Part shown: one piece after another, positions 1 through 7,879 of the stretch
How the letters are laid out: each line of letters opens with the position of its first letter
Numbering within the stretch: position 1 is the stretch's first letter
Source: Rhodovulum euryhalinum
Lineage (GTDB): Bacteria > Pseudomonadota > Alphaproteobacteria > Rhodobacterales > Rhodobacteraceae
NCBI RefSeq assembly: GCF_004342445.1
Contig: NZ_SLWW01000020.1
Location: 1-36,202 of the forward strand
Length of the DNA stretch: 36,202 nt
Direction: 5' to 3'
Made by a program: the position numbers and the translations under genes
Notes under the pieces: model-generated
The model's database searches: none
Told to the model about the DNA's origin: nothing
The model's input: the letters and a program-made list of their open reading frames with translations, nothing else

Positions 1-95
1 CCCCGACGAACTCCGTCAGGGGCAAGGTTCCACATGGGTCAAATCTCAGTGACAATTCCGACTGCTGCCGGGTCAGTTCTCAGTGACAGCCAACA
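1..95 (+). mobile_element. Right end of an IS21-like insertion sequence (partial)
   Basis: Two 19-nt direct repeats of the form GGGTCAnnTCTCAGTGACA lie at 36-54 and 70-88, differing at two positions, and the second runs into a terminal CAACA at 91-95. Paired internal repeats of this kind next to a CA-3' terminus are typical of IS21-family ends. Frame 2 is open from the window edge to a TGA at 50-52 and would encode the last 16 residues of an upstream gene, expected to be istB. Only the end of the element is visible, so the family call rests on the end structure alone. Confidence 0.5.
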
Positions 96-988
96 TTCCG
101 GTTCACCCAGCCGATAGTAGCGACCGCGTCTACGTCGAGATCAGATACCTCGTCGGCATCGCTGAACTCGCGAGAGCCGGTCTGATCAATCTGGTCACGT
201 CTGCTGAGCTGCACGCGGAAGTGACACGCCAGCCGCTCGGCCGTTTTCGAGGGTATCGGATTGGCGACCTGAACATCTTCGACGACTTGGCCATTCCATC
301 CGTCGATGGATACCACCTCGATCTGGTCGCTGCGAAAGAAAGCCAGCAACTCCGAATTCGGGCGCGGACGGATGAACCCTTCGCTGCAATTGCTCGACTG
401 CTCCCCGAGAAGAGCAACCTAGATGCGTGGCATCTGCATACGGCGCATGTCCACAAGGCGTTCTGTTTCCTTACAATGGACTTTCGCCTGAAGAACGCCG
501 TTTCGAGCATTTCGCGGAATAATTCTTTTCCCGCGCTTGATACGAAGCTGATGCTTCCATCCGATCTCGCGGCAGCGATCGGCCTTCGACCCATCGACAC
601 ATTCTTGATCAGTTACCGCAAGGCGATCTGGGCAGTCCATCCGGAGATGAACCTGCCTGGCAGCCGTCGGCAACCATCGCCCCGCCGCAACGGCGTCAAT
701 GAACAAAAGGGAGCGCAATCGAACATGGAGGAAAGCACGGGCATCAGTCAGTTGCCACGCGTCAAGAGAATACGCGGGGCGCAAATCACCCATGGCATGG
801 AAGCCGTGAACATCCAGTATGACGACGAGCACGGCAGAATTCACGAGCTTACAATGCGGCTGGACGACGCGCTGTACCTGCTCTCGATCCTCAAGGCGAT
901 GCAACTGAACCTGGACATTCCGTTCCCGGATGACCCGCGCGATGCGGACGCGCGCCCGGTTCGCCCAAGCGAACGAGAGAACGGATAA
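83..988 (+). CDS. PIN-like domain protein, 5' end replaced by an IS end
   Basis: A 301-aa frame opens at GTG 83, inside the terminal repeat of the IS21-like element, so the annotated start is probably not native. Residues 28-140 resemble a PIN ribonuclease fold: the segment LDAWHLHTAHVHKAF (113-127) followed by FLTMDFRL (129-136) matches the late PIN pattern with acidic residues D114 and D133. The first PIN strand, which normally carries the first catalytic Asp (VxLDTNxLL), is replaced by RVYVEIRYLVG and lacks it. The C-terminal third from about residue 215 (ATG at 725) is a separate small acidic region of unknown function. No clear ribosome binding site precedes GTG 83. I read this as a gene truncated by transposon insertion and probably inactive as a nuclease. 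Confidence 0.5.
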   Translation: MTANIPVHPADSSDRVYVEIRYLVGIAELARAGLINLVTSAELHAEVTRQPLGRFRGYRIGDLNIFDDLAIPSVDGYHLDLVAAKESQQLRIRARTDEPFAAIARLLPEKSNLDAWHLHTAHVHKAFCFLTMDFRLKNAVSSISRNNSFPALDTKLMLPSDLAAAIGLRPIDTFLISYRKAIWAVHPEMNLPGSRRQPSPRRNGVNEQKGAQSNMEESTGISQLPRVKRIRGAQITHGMEAVNIQYDDEHGRIHELTMRLDDALYLLSILKAMQLNLDIPFPDDPRDADARPVRPSERENG

Positions 989-1142
989 TCACGGACTTAG
1001 AGGCACCCCAGAACGCCCCGCGAACATCGAACCCGCCCCGTGTCGCATCCGTGTTGCACGGAGGAATCTGGGCTGGTCGTAAGCCTTTGGAATCTTTGGG
1101 GAGTGTTCGGGACGGGCTTGCAACACGACGCGACACGCAAAC

Positions 1143-1160
1143 GCCTCCCGTGTGGGAGGC
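1143..1160 (-). terminator. Hairpin downstream of the tRNA fragment
   Basis: A perfect 7-bp stem (GCCTCCC / GGGAGGC) with a 4-nt GTGT loop lies 30 nt past the 3' end of the tRNA fragment on the minus strand. Read in that direction it is followed by GTTTGCGT, a weak U-tract. It looks like the native terminator of the initiator tRNA gene, which supports the DNA left of 1190 being original chromosomal flank. Confidence 0.5.
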
Positions 1161-1189
1161 TCTTAAGCGGCTGTATTCTTGGGGTAATT

Positions 1190-1236
1190 TGGTTGCGGGG
1201 GTAGGATTTGAACCTACGACCTTCAGGTTATGAGCC
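1190..1236 (-). other. 3' fragment of initiator tRNA-Met (CAT): attachment site (attL/attR)
   Basis: Read on the minus strand, 1236 to 1190 gives the anticodon loop CTCATAA, the 3' anticodon stem CCTG, a T-arm with GGTTCAAATCC, an acceptor 3' strand CCCCGCA and an encoded CCA. This matches the 3' half of alphaproteobacterial initiator tRNA. The sequence right of 1236 (5' on the tRNA strand) does not continue as a D-arm or 5' acceptor strand, so this is not a functional tRNA. Tyrosine integrases commonly use tRNA 3' halves as att sites and leave such a fragment at the element end opposite the restored gene. Orientation implies that the inserted element lies to the right and that the intact tRNA is beyond the window. 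A spurious plus-strand reading frame ending GVGFEPTTFRL is the usual translation artefact of such a tRNA. Confidence 0.8.
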
Positions 1237-1680
1237 GAACCTATTGATTTACATGACTCTTTTGATTTCAGCAACTTAGAAGACAAGCCTTTGGAATCGC
1301 GGATTTTTTGCGAACTCTCGACGTTTCTCGCCGGATTTGGGCGGATCGACGTGCGCTCAGGAACGCATTCGCGGGTTGACCAGGCGTTGACAAGCGATGC
1401 TCATCAAACGCGATAGACCATCTCTACGGTCCCATGCACCGATCATTACGCGAAGGGCGGAAAGTGTGAATTCGCCGCGTTGCGGCACGAAATTGGATAG
1501 GCAGCGAAAGCAGACCTTCGGTACCGAAGTCTTCGGTTCGTCCTGTTTCGGAACAGAACTTCAGGGAACCGGACCTTCGCTGCGTGCTCATACGACTTGC
1601 GTCGACCATGAAGAATCCGACATTGGATTCATTTCGTAGAGTTGGATTCTAGCGGTGTGCGGGTAAATTCTGAAAAAGGC
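1237..1680. other. Gene-free left arm between att site and ATPase gene
   Basis: I see no gene with a believable start or codon use in this stretch. It holds a 14-bp perfect palindrome at 1516-1529 (CTTCGGTACCGAAG) and a short hairpin at about 1552-1564 (CTGTT/AACAG). It also has a GGACCTTCG segment that recurs at about 18340 and looks like common intergenic DNA of this group. Confidence 0.5.
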
Positions 1681-3765
1681 TCAGGCCGATAATATCTTAT
1701 TTAAAACTTCAGCCATTCCAACGGGTTGAAACTCAGCTTCTCTCATGCGAGCGATTACAAGGTTTCTGAGCTGCTCGTAGCTTAGTGCGCCCCTCTGCAT
1801 ATCAACAAACTGCTTTAGCACATTGCGCCCGCGAAAGTCCGACGACCAGCGTTCATCGTTTAGAGCGGCACGCAGTTTGTCCACCTCGGCCGACTCCATT
1901 TCGGCAATTTTCTCCGGAGTTAAGTCTGAAACTACTGCATCCAACTTTTCTTTCGACCTTCCGATTGCCTGCGAAAAGCCATCAGCAAGTGCGAATTTTC
2001 CCCTGTCAAACCCAAGTGAAATAGATCCAACTAATCTTGAGTTAATTGTCGACTCGATTCTTATTCTAGCAATATCACGAATTGTTAGCTCGGCGGCTGC
2101 ACGAAGCTTTTTACTTGCCTCTTCCTCCGTGAGGTCAATCTGGCCAAGGGTAATCTCGCTCAAGGCCTGTCGGATGAAGTTGGGCTCAAGTAGATAATTT
2201 TCTATGTGATAGCGATCCCACGTGTGGCGCCGCTCGTTCGCCACAAGAAACTCGCCACCAAAGTCTCTATCAACGATAGAAAAGAATCGGGCGTCCAGCC
2301 TACCGCCTTCCGCAGCTTTCTCAAGGACGTCTTGTGCCCCGGAGACGGTTCGCTTGCTGCCAAGAGAGACTAAATTTACACGATCTACAAAATCAGGGAA
2401 AAGCTGAGATACAATTCTCGCGTCAACCTCAGTGTCCTCCCCTTCCAGTAGGACTATCTTGGATCGCGGGCTGTATGACGCAAGATCACCAACCAGCGCA
2501 AATATGGCATTCTCGACGTCCTGTCCTGCCGCAACTCTGTCAATCTGGCTCTCTCCTTCGGCAACCTGACTAGCTGGCCGCATATGAAAAACACAATACG
2601 ATGGTTCCTGCACTGCTTCACGGAGAATTGAGTCAGAATGGGTAACCATCCAGATCTGATTTGAATTGGCTCGCCCAATGTATTTTTCATAGAATCGAGG
2701 CAAGCTTCGCGAGAGTCGGGGATTGAGGTGTAGCTCAGGTTCATCGAACAAAATGATCGAATGTTTTGGCGCAGCGTTACGAAGCTTCAGATAGCCGAGC
2801 AGCACTTCCTTTTCTCCGGAGCTAAGCTCGTTGATGTCGTGCTGCCGTCCACTCTCCAATTGAACTGGAAATTCTAGCGCTCCATCCTTCGTTGGGGTGG
2901 CTCCGATAAACTTCTTTCCCGGAAAGAAGTTTGAAAAAAGTTCGTCCAATGTATTCTTCAGAGTGTTTTTCTCTTCAATTTCAACACCTGCACGCTCCGC
3001 CAGCATCTCCATAATGTAAGACTGAGCCATTTCGGCTTTTACACCTGCATATTTGTTCTTTGTATCATAGAGGGCTTTCTGCGCATTTTTGTTCGAGGCG
3101 TCCTGAATCCTTAGGTTCAGGCTGCCCAGTTGTTCTCTGTCGTAAACTCGTGAGGGCGAATGATAGTCAATTACGCCGATGGCCTTGGGGCGATAGAGAG
3201 AAAACACTAGCTCAAGAACCGGAGATCCGACGACTGCGGGAGTGTCGCCCGGTTTCATAGTGAGTTCGGCATGGTATGTATCAGAGTCCAGCGAGGCTAA
3301 TAGTCGTTCTGCTAGCGCCTGAGCTTGGCTCTCAATGATTTCGCCGTCAGCCCTCTTCGTGGTGGGGTCAGCTATCGCAACGTCACCCTCCGCAGAGCGC
3401 TTTCGAAGTAGTCGGGACCACCTCAGGCTCCGATAGAGTTCGACTGCGTTGTCTCTAAGAAACCTTTTCTCCGAAGGGCTTAGTTCAAACTTGGCTTCAA
3501 TCTTCAGAGGCTTCGTCGGGTCAAACAAGATGCGCTCTGCGTCTGTTTGGAGTTCTCGTGCGTTAATATTAAATTCGCTAAACCATTGCCCATACTCGTT
3601 TTGGTGGTATTGGCCATATGCAGATTTCAACAAACGAATAGCATCGAATATACTGGACTTGCCACAGCCATTGGGGCCGGCGACTACAATCGCATCAGTA
3701 AGGCCATCCAACTCAAGCTTCCTGATCGCGCGAAAATTCTGAATACCTATTGATTTTACTCTCAA
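1681..3765 (-). CDS. AAA ATPase fused to DUF4435/TOPRIM-like nuclease domain (PARIS-like, AriA-AriB fusion)
   Basis: This 694-aa protein has an SMC/OLD-type ABC ATPase followed by a DUF4435-like domain. Visible ATPase elements are Walker A GPNGCGKS (30-37), signature LSSGEKE (314-320), Walker B ILFDEPE (338-344) and an H-loop THSDS (375-379). The C-terminal part has LLEGEDTE (439-446, E441), VDRDF (498-502) and HIENYLL (520-526), the acidic pattern of the TOPRIM-like DUF4435 family. ATPase plus DUF4435 is the makeup of the PARIS anti-phage system (AriA and AriB), for which single-gene fusions are known; OLD-family nucleases are the main alternative. The start is TTG 3765, preceded by AAGGA with an 8-nt gap. 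The gene is visibly AT-richer than its neighbours, indicating recent transfer. It sits alone between the att fragment and the integrase, a usual place for phage cargo. In known PARIS, phage anti-restriction proteins trigger toxicity, which fits the type I system on the same element. Confidence 0.75.
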   Translation of the reverse strand: MRVKSIGIQNFRAIRKLELDGLTDAIVVAGPNGCGKSSIFDAIRLLKSAYGQYHQNEYGQWFSEFNINARELQTDAERILFDPTKPLKIEAKFELSPSEKRFLRDNAVELYRSLRWSRLLRKRSAEGDVAIADPTTKRADGEIIESQAQALAERLLASLDSDTYHAELTMKPGDTPAVVGSPVLELVFSLYRPKAIGVIDYHSPSRVYDREQLGSLNLRIQDASNKNAQKALYDTKNKYAGVKAEMAQSYIMEMLAERAGVEIEEKNTLKNTLDELFSNFFPGKKFIGATPTKDGALEFPVQLESGRQHDINELSSGEKEVLLGYLKLRNAAPKHSIILFDEPELHLNPRLSRSLPRFYEKYIGRANSNQIWMVTHSDSILREAVQEPSYCVFHMRPASQVAEGESQIDRVAAGQDVENAIFALVGDLASYSPRSKIVLLEGEDTEVDARIVSQLFPDFVDRVNLVSLGSKRTVSGAQDVLEKAAEGGRLDARFFSIVDRDFGGEFLVANERRHTWDRYHIENYLLEPNFIRQALSEITLGQIDLTEEEASKKLRAAAELTIRDIARIRIESTINSRLVGSISLGFDRGKFALADGFSQAIGRSKEKLDAVVSDLTPEKIAEMESAEVDKLRAALNDERWSSDFRGRNVLKQFVDMQRGALSYEQLRNLVIARMREAEFQPVGMAEVLNKILSA

Positions 3766-4188
3766 CGCTGATGTCCTTGAATGTACCCGCTGTGATAGAC
3801 CAAGGTTACTCTAGCGGCGTATGGTCTGTTCGCAAGAGGAACCGGACCGCAACACCTTGAACTACGTCCTTATCCTTGGACAGGTTCCAGCGTAGATGAA
3901 GCTGGTCACTGCCCCTGCTGATCGGGTTGGGTTTCGTCCGCGGCGCAGCGACATGTCCAAACCCACTAAGCAATTCATTTCTTTCTCCTCGCATTGCAAC
4001 ATCTGCTTCAAGTCACCGAGAACCCAACCCACCCGTCAGGTCAGCCCGATTTCCCATGCTTCGTCCCGCAGACCGTGAGTTTGACCAACTCCAGATCTCG
4101 CACGTGCGGCGAATGGCGGAAATGCGGGCTACGACCGCAGAAACCTGGCTGGGTGGCCGATGTCCGCTGAGGGCCGACAGCCCCGCCC
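3766..4188. other. Gene-free stretch upstream of the ATPase gene
   Basis: No convincing coding frame is present on either strand. The segment must hold the promoter of the minus-strand ATPase gene, and its composition changes here from AT-richer cargo DNA back to GC-rich DNA. I could not assign a promoter with confidence. No repeats stand out. Confidence 0.4.
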
Positions 4189-4629
4189 CTACCCCTTCGG
4201 CGTCACATCCTTCATCCCTTTCTGCAGCAGCAGTGCCACCTGTTCTGCGGTGAACTTGAACCCCTGGCCGTCCGGGATTCGCTCGGCAGAGACCGGGTAT
4301 TTTGGGCGGCGGGGGTCGATGCCGGTGATGCGGAACTGCTCGCGCCCTGTGCTGAACTGGCGGCCGTAATCGGCGGGGGAAAGCCCGAAGGCCTCGGCCA
4401 GCGCCTCGAACCGCAGCCGCTCGGGGTCGAGGGCTGTGCCATCCGGCAGGGGGATCGAGACGCGAAAGGTGGCATCGAACCCCCACCGCAGGTCGACGCC
4501 GGTGATGTCACGCGGCTCGACCACCAGGCCATGACGGGCGGCGACGGTCTCGCAGGCCTTCAGCATTTCGGCTTGCAGGCGCTGGCACAGCACGGGCGTC
4601 AGATTTCTTGGGGGCTTGGTGCTGGGCAT
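4189..4629 (-). CDS. Conserved hypothetical phage-type protein (146 aa)
   Basis: A GC-rich frame with good third-position bias starts at ATG 4629. The protein has an N-terminal helical stretch (about 10-30) and a mixed middle with GVDLRWGFDATFRVSIPLPDG (about 43-63, strands). Its end, DPRRPKYPVSAERIPDG followed by KFTAEQVALLLQKG (about 105-138), reads as a strand-turn-helix segment. I do not recognise a named family. No membrane segment or signal peptide is seen. It is divergent from the integrase to its right, with 263 bp between the two starts. It may be an accessory prophage gene; no function is assigned. Confidence 0.6.
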   Translation of the reverse strand: MPSTKPPRNLTPVLCQRLQAEMLKACETVAARHGLVVEPRDITGVDLRWGFDATFRVSIPLPDGTALDPERLRFEALAEAFGLSPADYGRQFSTGREQFRITGIDPRRPKYPVSAERIPDGQGFKFTAEQVALLLQKGMKDVTPKG

Positions 4630-4795
4630 GGCAGTTTCGCGATTGGGAGCGTGCCGACAGGATTACCCCATGGGCGGACCCCGATCAAACGATGGGTACA
4701 GATGGTGGCCTGCCTTCGTCTGCTCCCTATCTCGCGCGCTGGACGAGTTCGTCCAACCCCTTGTTCTTTCTATCCGGAATTGACCCCTGCCTCCA

Positions 4796-4823
4796 GTTCC
4801 ACCTTCCGCCTGTATTCCGGTCC
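4796..4823 (+). repeat. 28-nt direct repeat, copy 1 (upstream of integrase)
   Basis: This 28-nt segment matches 7306-7333 with a single mismatch (A or C at the 18th position). The two copies are 2510 bp apart in the same orientation. They bracket the integrase and its convergent neighbour and lie 70-90 bp upstream of the next plus-strand start in both cases (4893 and 7395). Confidence 0.8.
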
Positions 4824-4892
4824 CTGCCCCGTGGTCCGACTTGATAGTGGCGCGGGTCTACACCTGTGTCGTCGGGCAAGGAGGCGGGATGG

Positions 4893-6164
4893 ATGGTCAA
4901 CCGACTGAAACTGAATGAGAAAATCCTGCGCGAGGCGGAACCCAAGCCCGGCGTCAGCTACCAGATCTTCGACACGGAGGTGATCGGCTTTGCCGCCCGG
5001 GTGCAGGCATCGGGCGCTCGGACCTTTACCATCGACTATCGGCACGCCGGTCGGCAGCGGCGGATGACCATCGGGCGCTGGCCGGAATGGAGCGTCACGG
5101 CCGCGCGCGAACGTGCGAAGGAACTGCGCCGCGCCATCGACGAGGGGCAGGACCCTCTGGCGGCGCGGGACGAGTGGCGCGAGGCCCCGCGCGTCACGGA
5201 CATGATCGACCGTTACATCGCCGAGCATCTGCCGAAACTGGCCAAGACCAATGCGGGCGACCAGGTTTCGATGCTGAAGAAGATGGTCGAACCGGCCTGG
5301 GGCAACCGGCTGGTGACGGAGATCACCAAGTCCGACGTCGCGAAGTTCCTCGATTTCGTGGCCGAGGGGCGCCCCCGTCCCTGCAAGGCGAAGCCCAACA
5401 ACCGCGCCCGAAAGCTGCAGGGTCACAAGCCCACCCCGATCCGCGCCAACCGGATGGGCGAGGTGCTGCGCAAGATGTTCACGCTGGCGGTGGAATGGGA
5501 ATGGCGGACGGACAACCCGGCACAAGGCTTTCATCGGCGCATCGAACATGCCCGCGAACGGTTCCTGTCGCCCGAGGAGCTGACCCGGCTGGCGGCCGTG
5601 CTGGATGCCGCCGAGGATCAGCGCGCCGCGGCGATCATCCGGATGTGCATGCTGACCGGCGCCCGGGTGGGCGAGGTCCGGACGGCGCGGTTCGAACAGT
5701 TCAACCTCGACTATGCCATCTGGTCGAAACCCGCCTCGACCACCAAGCAGCGCAAGATCCACCGCGTCCCGATCTCGCAGGACGTCGCGGCCATCGTGCG
5801 GCAGCGCCAGCAGGCGGTGCCGAGCGGCAACCCGTGGCTTTTCCCCGGCGATACCGTCGGCCAGCCGGTGCGGGAAATCCGCCGCTTCTGGGCCAAGGTG
5901 CAGAAGGAGGCGGGGCTGGCCGACGTCCGCATCCACGACCTGCGCCACACCTTCGCCTCGCTCTTGGTCAGCGGCGGCGCATCGCTGGAAATGATCGGCA
6001 AGCTCTTGGGCCACAGCCAGATGCAGACCACCCAGCGCTACGCGCACCTGATGGATTCCCCTCTGCGCGCGGGCGTCGACACGGTGGCGAGCCTCCTGCG
6101 CCCGCGGCCACGCCTTGTGCATGACACATTGCAGGACGGGGCCGACCTGCCGAAATCGGCCTGA
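4893..6164 (+). CDS. int: Phage tyrosine integrase (P4-type architecture)
   Basis: This site-specific recombinase joins attP and attB for integration and, with a directionality factor, excision. The protein has an N-terminal DUF4102-like arm-binding domain (1-95), a SAM-like core-binding domain (about 100-210) and a catalytic domain (220-400). Catalytic residues visible are R258 in TGARVGEV, a beta-hairpin Lys near 288, H348 and R351 in HDLRHTF, H374 in LLGHS and the nucleophile Y383 in QRYAHL, so it looks intact. A longer frame begins at GTG 4866. I prefer ATG 4893 because AAGGAGG at 4878-4884 sits 8 nt before it, giving 423 aa. The initiator-tRNA fragment 3.7 kb to the left is a plausible att target. 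It converges with the gene ending at 6168. Confidence 0.93.
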   Translation: MVNRLKLNEKILREAEPKPGVSYQIFDTEVIGFAARVQASGARTFTIDYRHAGRQRRMTIGRWPEWSVTAARERAKELRRAIDEGQDPLAARDEWREAPRVTDMIDRYIAEHLPKLAKTNAGDQVSMLKKMVEPAWGNRLVTEITKSDVAKFLDFVAEGRPRPCKAKPNNRARKLQGHKPTPIRANRMGEVLRKMFTLAVEWEWRTDNPAQGFHRRIEHARERFLSPEELTRLAAVLDAAEDQRAAAIIRMCMLTGARVGEVRTARFEQFNLDYAIWSKPASTTKQRKIHRVPISQDVAAIVRQRQQAVPSGNPWLFPGDTVGQPVREIRRFWAKVQKEAGLADVRIHDLRHTFASLLVSGGASLEMIGKLLGHSQMQTTQRYAHLMDSPLRAGVDTVASLLRPRPRLVHDTLQDGADLPKSA

Positions 6165-6167
6165 CGC

Positions 6168-6770
6168 TCACGCCGCATCCTCGCCCCGCAACCTGCGCCA
6201 GAGCGAGGACAGCCGCTTGCGGATCGTGCTTTCATCGGGAACCTCGCCCGACTTCGAGTTCTGGACAAACCAGTCCTGCACCAGTGAAACCAGCGCGGTC
6301 TGGGTGTCGGGCGCCCCCTTCTCGAACAGGAACCACGTCAGCCACGCGTACATCGCGTCCCAATCGTATCGCGGGCTGGCCCCGATGGTGGAGGCCGGGC
6401 GCCGCAGCAGATCGCGCTCTTCCTCGAAGGTCTGCAGCGTTCCGGCATCCAGCAGCAGGTCGGAGGACCGGACCAGCAAGCCCTCTGCCGGGTCGGTGAT
6501 CGTGAGCCAGGCCTTGCTGCCAAACGGCATGACCCGCCTGAGCCTCGCCTGTTCGTCGCTCGGGCCCATCCGCCGGAACATCCCCATCAACTCCGCCATC
6601 GGCACCTGAACCATCCCGGCCACCGTCTCCTCGCCACAGACGACCGGAGGAATGCCGGCCACGACATGCAGATGCCCCGCTGCCGCCCAGCCCGCCACAT
6701 CGGCCGGGTGACAGCCCCAGCGCACGGCGATTTCATAGATCGAGAAGAAGGCAACGGGCGGAAGCGGCAT
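6168..6770 (-). CDS. Conserved phage-type hypothetical protein, possible regulator (200 aa)
   Basis: The frame is open from further upstream, but ATG 6770 is preceded by AAAGGAG with a 7-nt gap, so I start it there. The N-terminal part (VAFFSIYEIAVRWGC, about 6-20, then ADVAGWAAAGHL) resembles a short helix-turn-helix of the MerR/excisionase sort in which a strand-turn follows. The middle is a mixed domain, and the end has a basic helix STIRKRLSSLWRRLR (about 180-195). No enzyme motif is visible. Its position between integrase and early genes, on the opposite strand, would suit a lysogeny-side regulator, but that is inference. It ends 3 bp from the integrase stop. Confidence 0.6.
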   Translation of the reverse strand: MPLPPVAFFSIYEIAVRWGCHPADVAGWAAAGHLHVVAGIPPVVCGEETVAGMVQVPMAELMGMFRRMGPSDEQARLRRVMPFGSKAWLTITDPAEGLLVRSSDLLLDAGTLQTFEEERDLLRRPASTIGASPRYDWDAMYAWLTWFLFEKGAPDTQTALVSLVQDWFVQNSKSGEVPDESTIRKRLSSLWRRLRGEDAA

Positions 6771-7394
6771 CGGGAAACTCCTTTCAGACATGCGGCATCC
6801 TTCGGCCAGGGCCGTCGGCATGCAGGTTACAAATGGCCCTACGCGCGACGCGCGCGGGCCTACGGGTTGGAGAGCACGTCGTCGAGGAAAACCGCCTGCA
6901 GGCCAGAGGCACACCGTGACCGGCATGCGCATCCGACTGTGTTCGTCTTTTCGATTCTTGTGGACTGCTCAACAAAGTGTTTACGCAACCCAAAGGCGAG
7001 CACGCAACGAAAAACCTGTGACGCCCCGCCCGAACAAAGAAAGAACCTGTGGATATCGTCGAGCGCCTGCGGCGCCCGACCGGAACGATCTGTTCCGGCA
7101 CTTCCGCTCCCCTCGGAACCGGAGAATCCGCCCGAAGGCCGGTCAAATCGCCCAGCCCGGAGTGAGCGGTGACGCACGCGCACACTTCGCCGCCCTGAAC
7201 CGCCACAGATGATCGCCGCTGAGGCGGCCTGCCTGCGGTGGGCCTGACTCGTCAAGGTCGCGCGACCCCAATGAAACAAGGGGCGGAATAGGCCTAGCGT
7301 CCTCGGTTCCACCTTCCGCCTGTCTTCCGGTCCTCGCGCTCTGCTTCGCTGACCTGGCCCCTGCCAGAGGGGCGCAAGGTGAACGGAGCAGCCC
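6771..7394. other. Gene-free intergenic region between the two divergent units
   Basis: About 620 bp lie between a leftward gene start and the rightward early cluster. Several frames are open by GC-richness alone, but none has a good start or codon bias. A GC-rich dyad at about 6836-6862 (GGCCC ... GGGCC around alternating CG) and the second copy of the 28-nt repeat are present. AT-richer patches at about 6965-7045 could hold promoters. This is the likely early control region (divergent promoters and operators), but I cannot place the boxes. Confidence 0.4.
7306..7333 (+). repeat. 28-nt direct repeat, copy 2 (upstream of early cluster)
   Basis: This is the second copy of the 4796-4823 repeat, with one mismatch. 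It lies 61 bp before the excisionase-like gene start. A near-identical placement upstream of two plus-strand genes suggests a shared binding site or a duplicated promoter-proximal segment. Confidence 0.8.
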
Positions 7395-7643
7395 ATGAAA
7401 GACATTCTGACCGATCCCGACGAGGACATCCCCGACCTGCTGGCCGACTGGATCAGCCGCGAGCAGCTGGCGCGCGCGCTGGGCCTGACCGCGGACACGC
7501 TGTCGCGGTGGGAAGCCCGCCGCCAGGGGCCGCCCTGCACACGCATAGGTCGAAAGACCTATTATCGCCGCGCCGCCATCCAGGAGTGGATCCGGTCGCA
7601 GGAACAGGCCCATCCGGTGCGCAAGACGCGGGGACGGCCATGA
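7395..7643 (+). CDS. Excisionase/AlpA-like helix-turn-helix protein (82 aa)
   Basis: This small DNA-binding protein has a winged-HTH pattern of the MerR/excisionase (HTH_17) type. WISREQLARALGLTADTLSRW (about 19-39) gives the two helices, and TRIGRKTYYRRAAIQEWI (about 49-66) gives the wing and last helix. Such proteins act as recombination directionality factors or as early regulators. It begins the rightward early cluster and overlaps the next gene by 4 nt (ATGA at 7640-7643), indicating one transcript. Which of the two roles applies cannot be told from sequence. Confidence 0.75.
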   Translation: MKDILTDPDEDIPDLLADWISREQLARALGLTADTLSRWEARRQGPPCTRIGRKTYYRRAAIQEWIRSQEQAHPVRKTRGRP

Positions 7644-7879
7644 CCATCCATCCCCGCAGCTCCGCCTGGCCCGCCGACCGCGTGGCCGAGGCGCGCGCTG
7701 TCATCGCCGATGTCGCGCATCACAGCGATCTCCTGATCCGGCTCGCCTGCAACGTGCTCGCCAAGCATGGCGAAACCCCGGCCGAGCGGGCGGAGGCGCA
7801 GCGCCTGCTGGTGGTCGTCGATGCACGGCGGCCGGTGCGGCTCGCCCAGCGCGAAGACCAGGGGAGGGCCGCGCGATGA
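7640..7879 (+). CDS. Small conserved phage protein (79 aa), unknown function
   Basis: The gene opens at ATG 7640 by ATGA overlap with its upstream neighbour and closes in an ATGA overlap with the VRR-NUC gene, so it is embedded in a translationally coupled chain. The product is mostly helical with a conserved-looking core (DVAHHSDLLIRLACNVLAKHG, about 22-42) and a basic tail. No motif is recognised. The tight coupling and high third-position GC argue that it is real. Confidence 0.65.
   Translation: MTIHPRSSAWPADRVAEARAVIADVAHHSDLLIRLACNVLAKHGETPAERAEAQRLLVVVDARRPVRLAQREDQGRAAR

Noticed and set aside
1051-1233. Plus-strand frame ending GVGFEPTTFRL
   Set aside because: It is the well-known artefact of translating a tRNA gene complement; the DNA is the initiator tRNA 3' fragment.
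1555-1585. Similarity between 1560-1585 and 18325-18345 (CTTCAGG..ACCGGACCTTCG-like) as paired cargo boundaries
   Set aside because: The match is short and imperfect, and such segments are common in intergenic DNA of this group; not enough to call a boundary repeat.
4770-6122. 450-codon antisense frame over the integrase
   Set aside because: It is a shadow of the integrase in GC-rich DNA; the His/Gly/Arg/Leu-rich product has no motifs, whereas the plus strand has all catalytic residues.
6790-7212. 140-codon frames on both strands between the integrase unit and early genes
   Set aside because: No SD, unbiased codon use and mutually overlapping; kept as intergenic.
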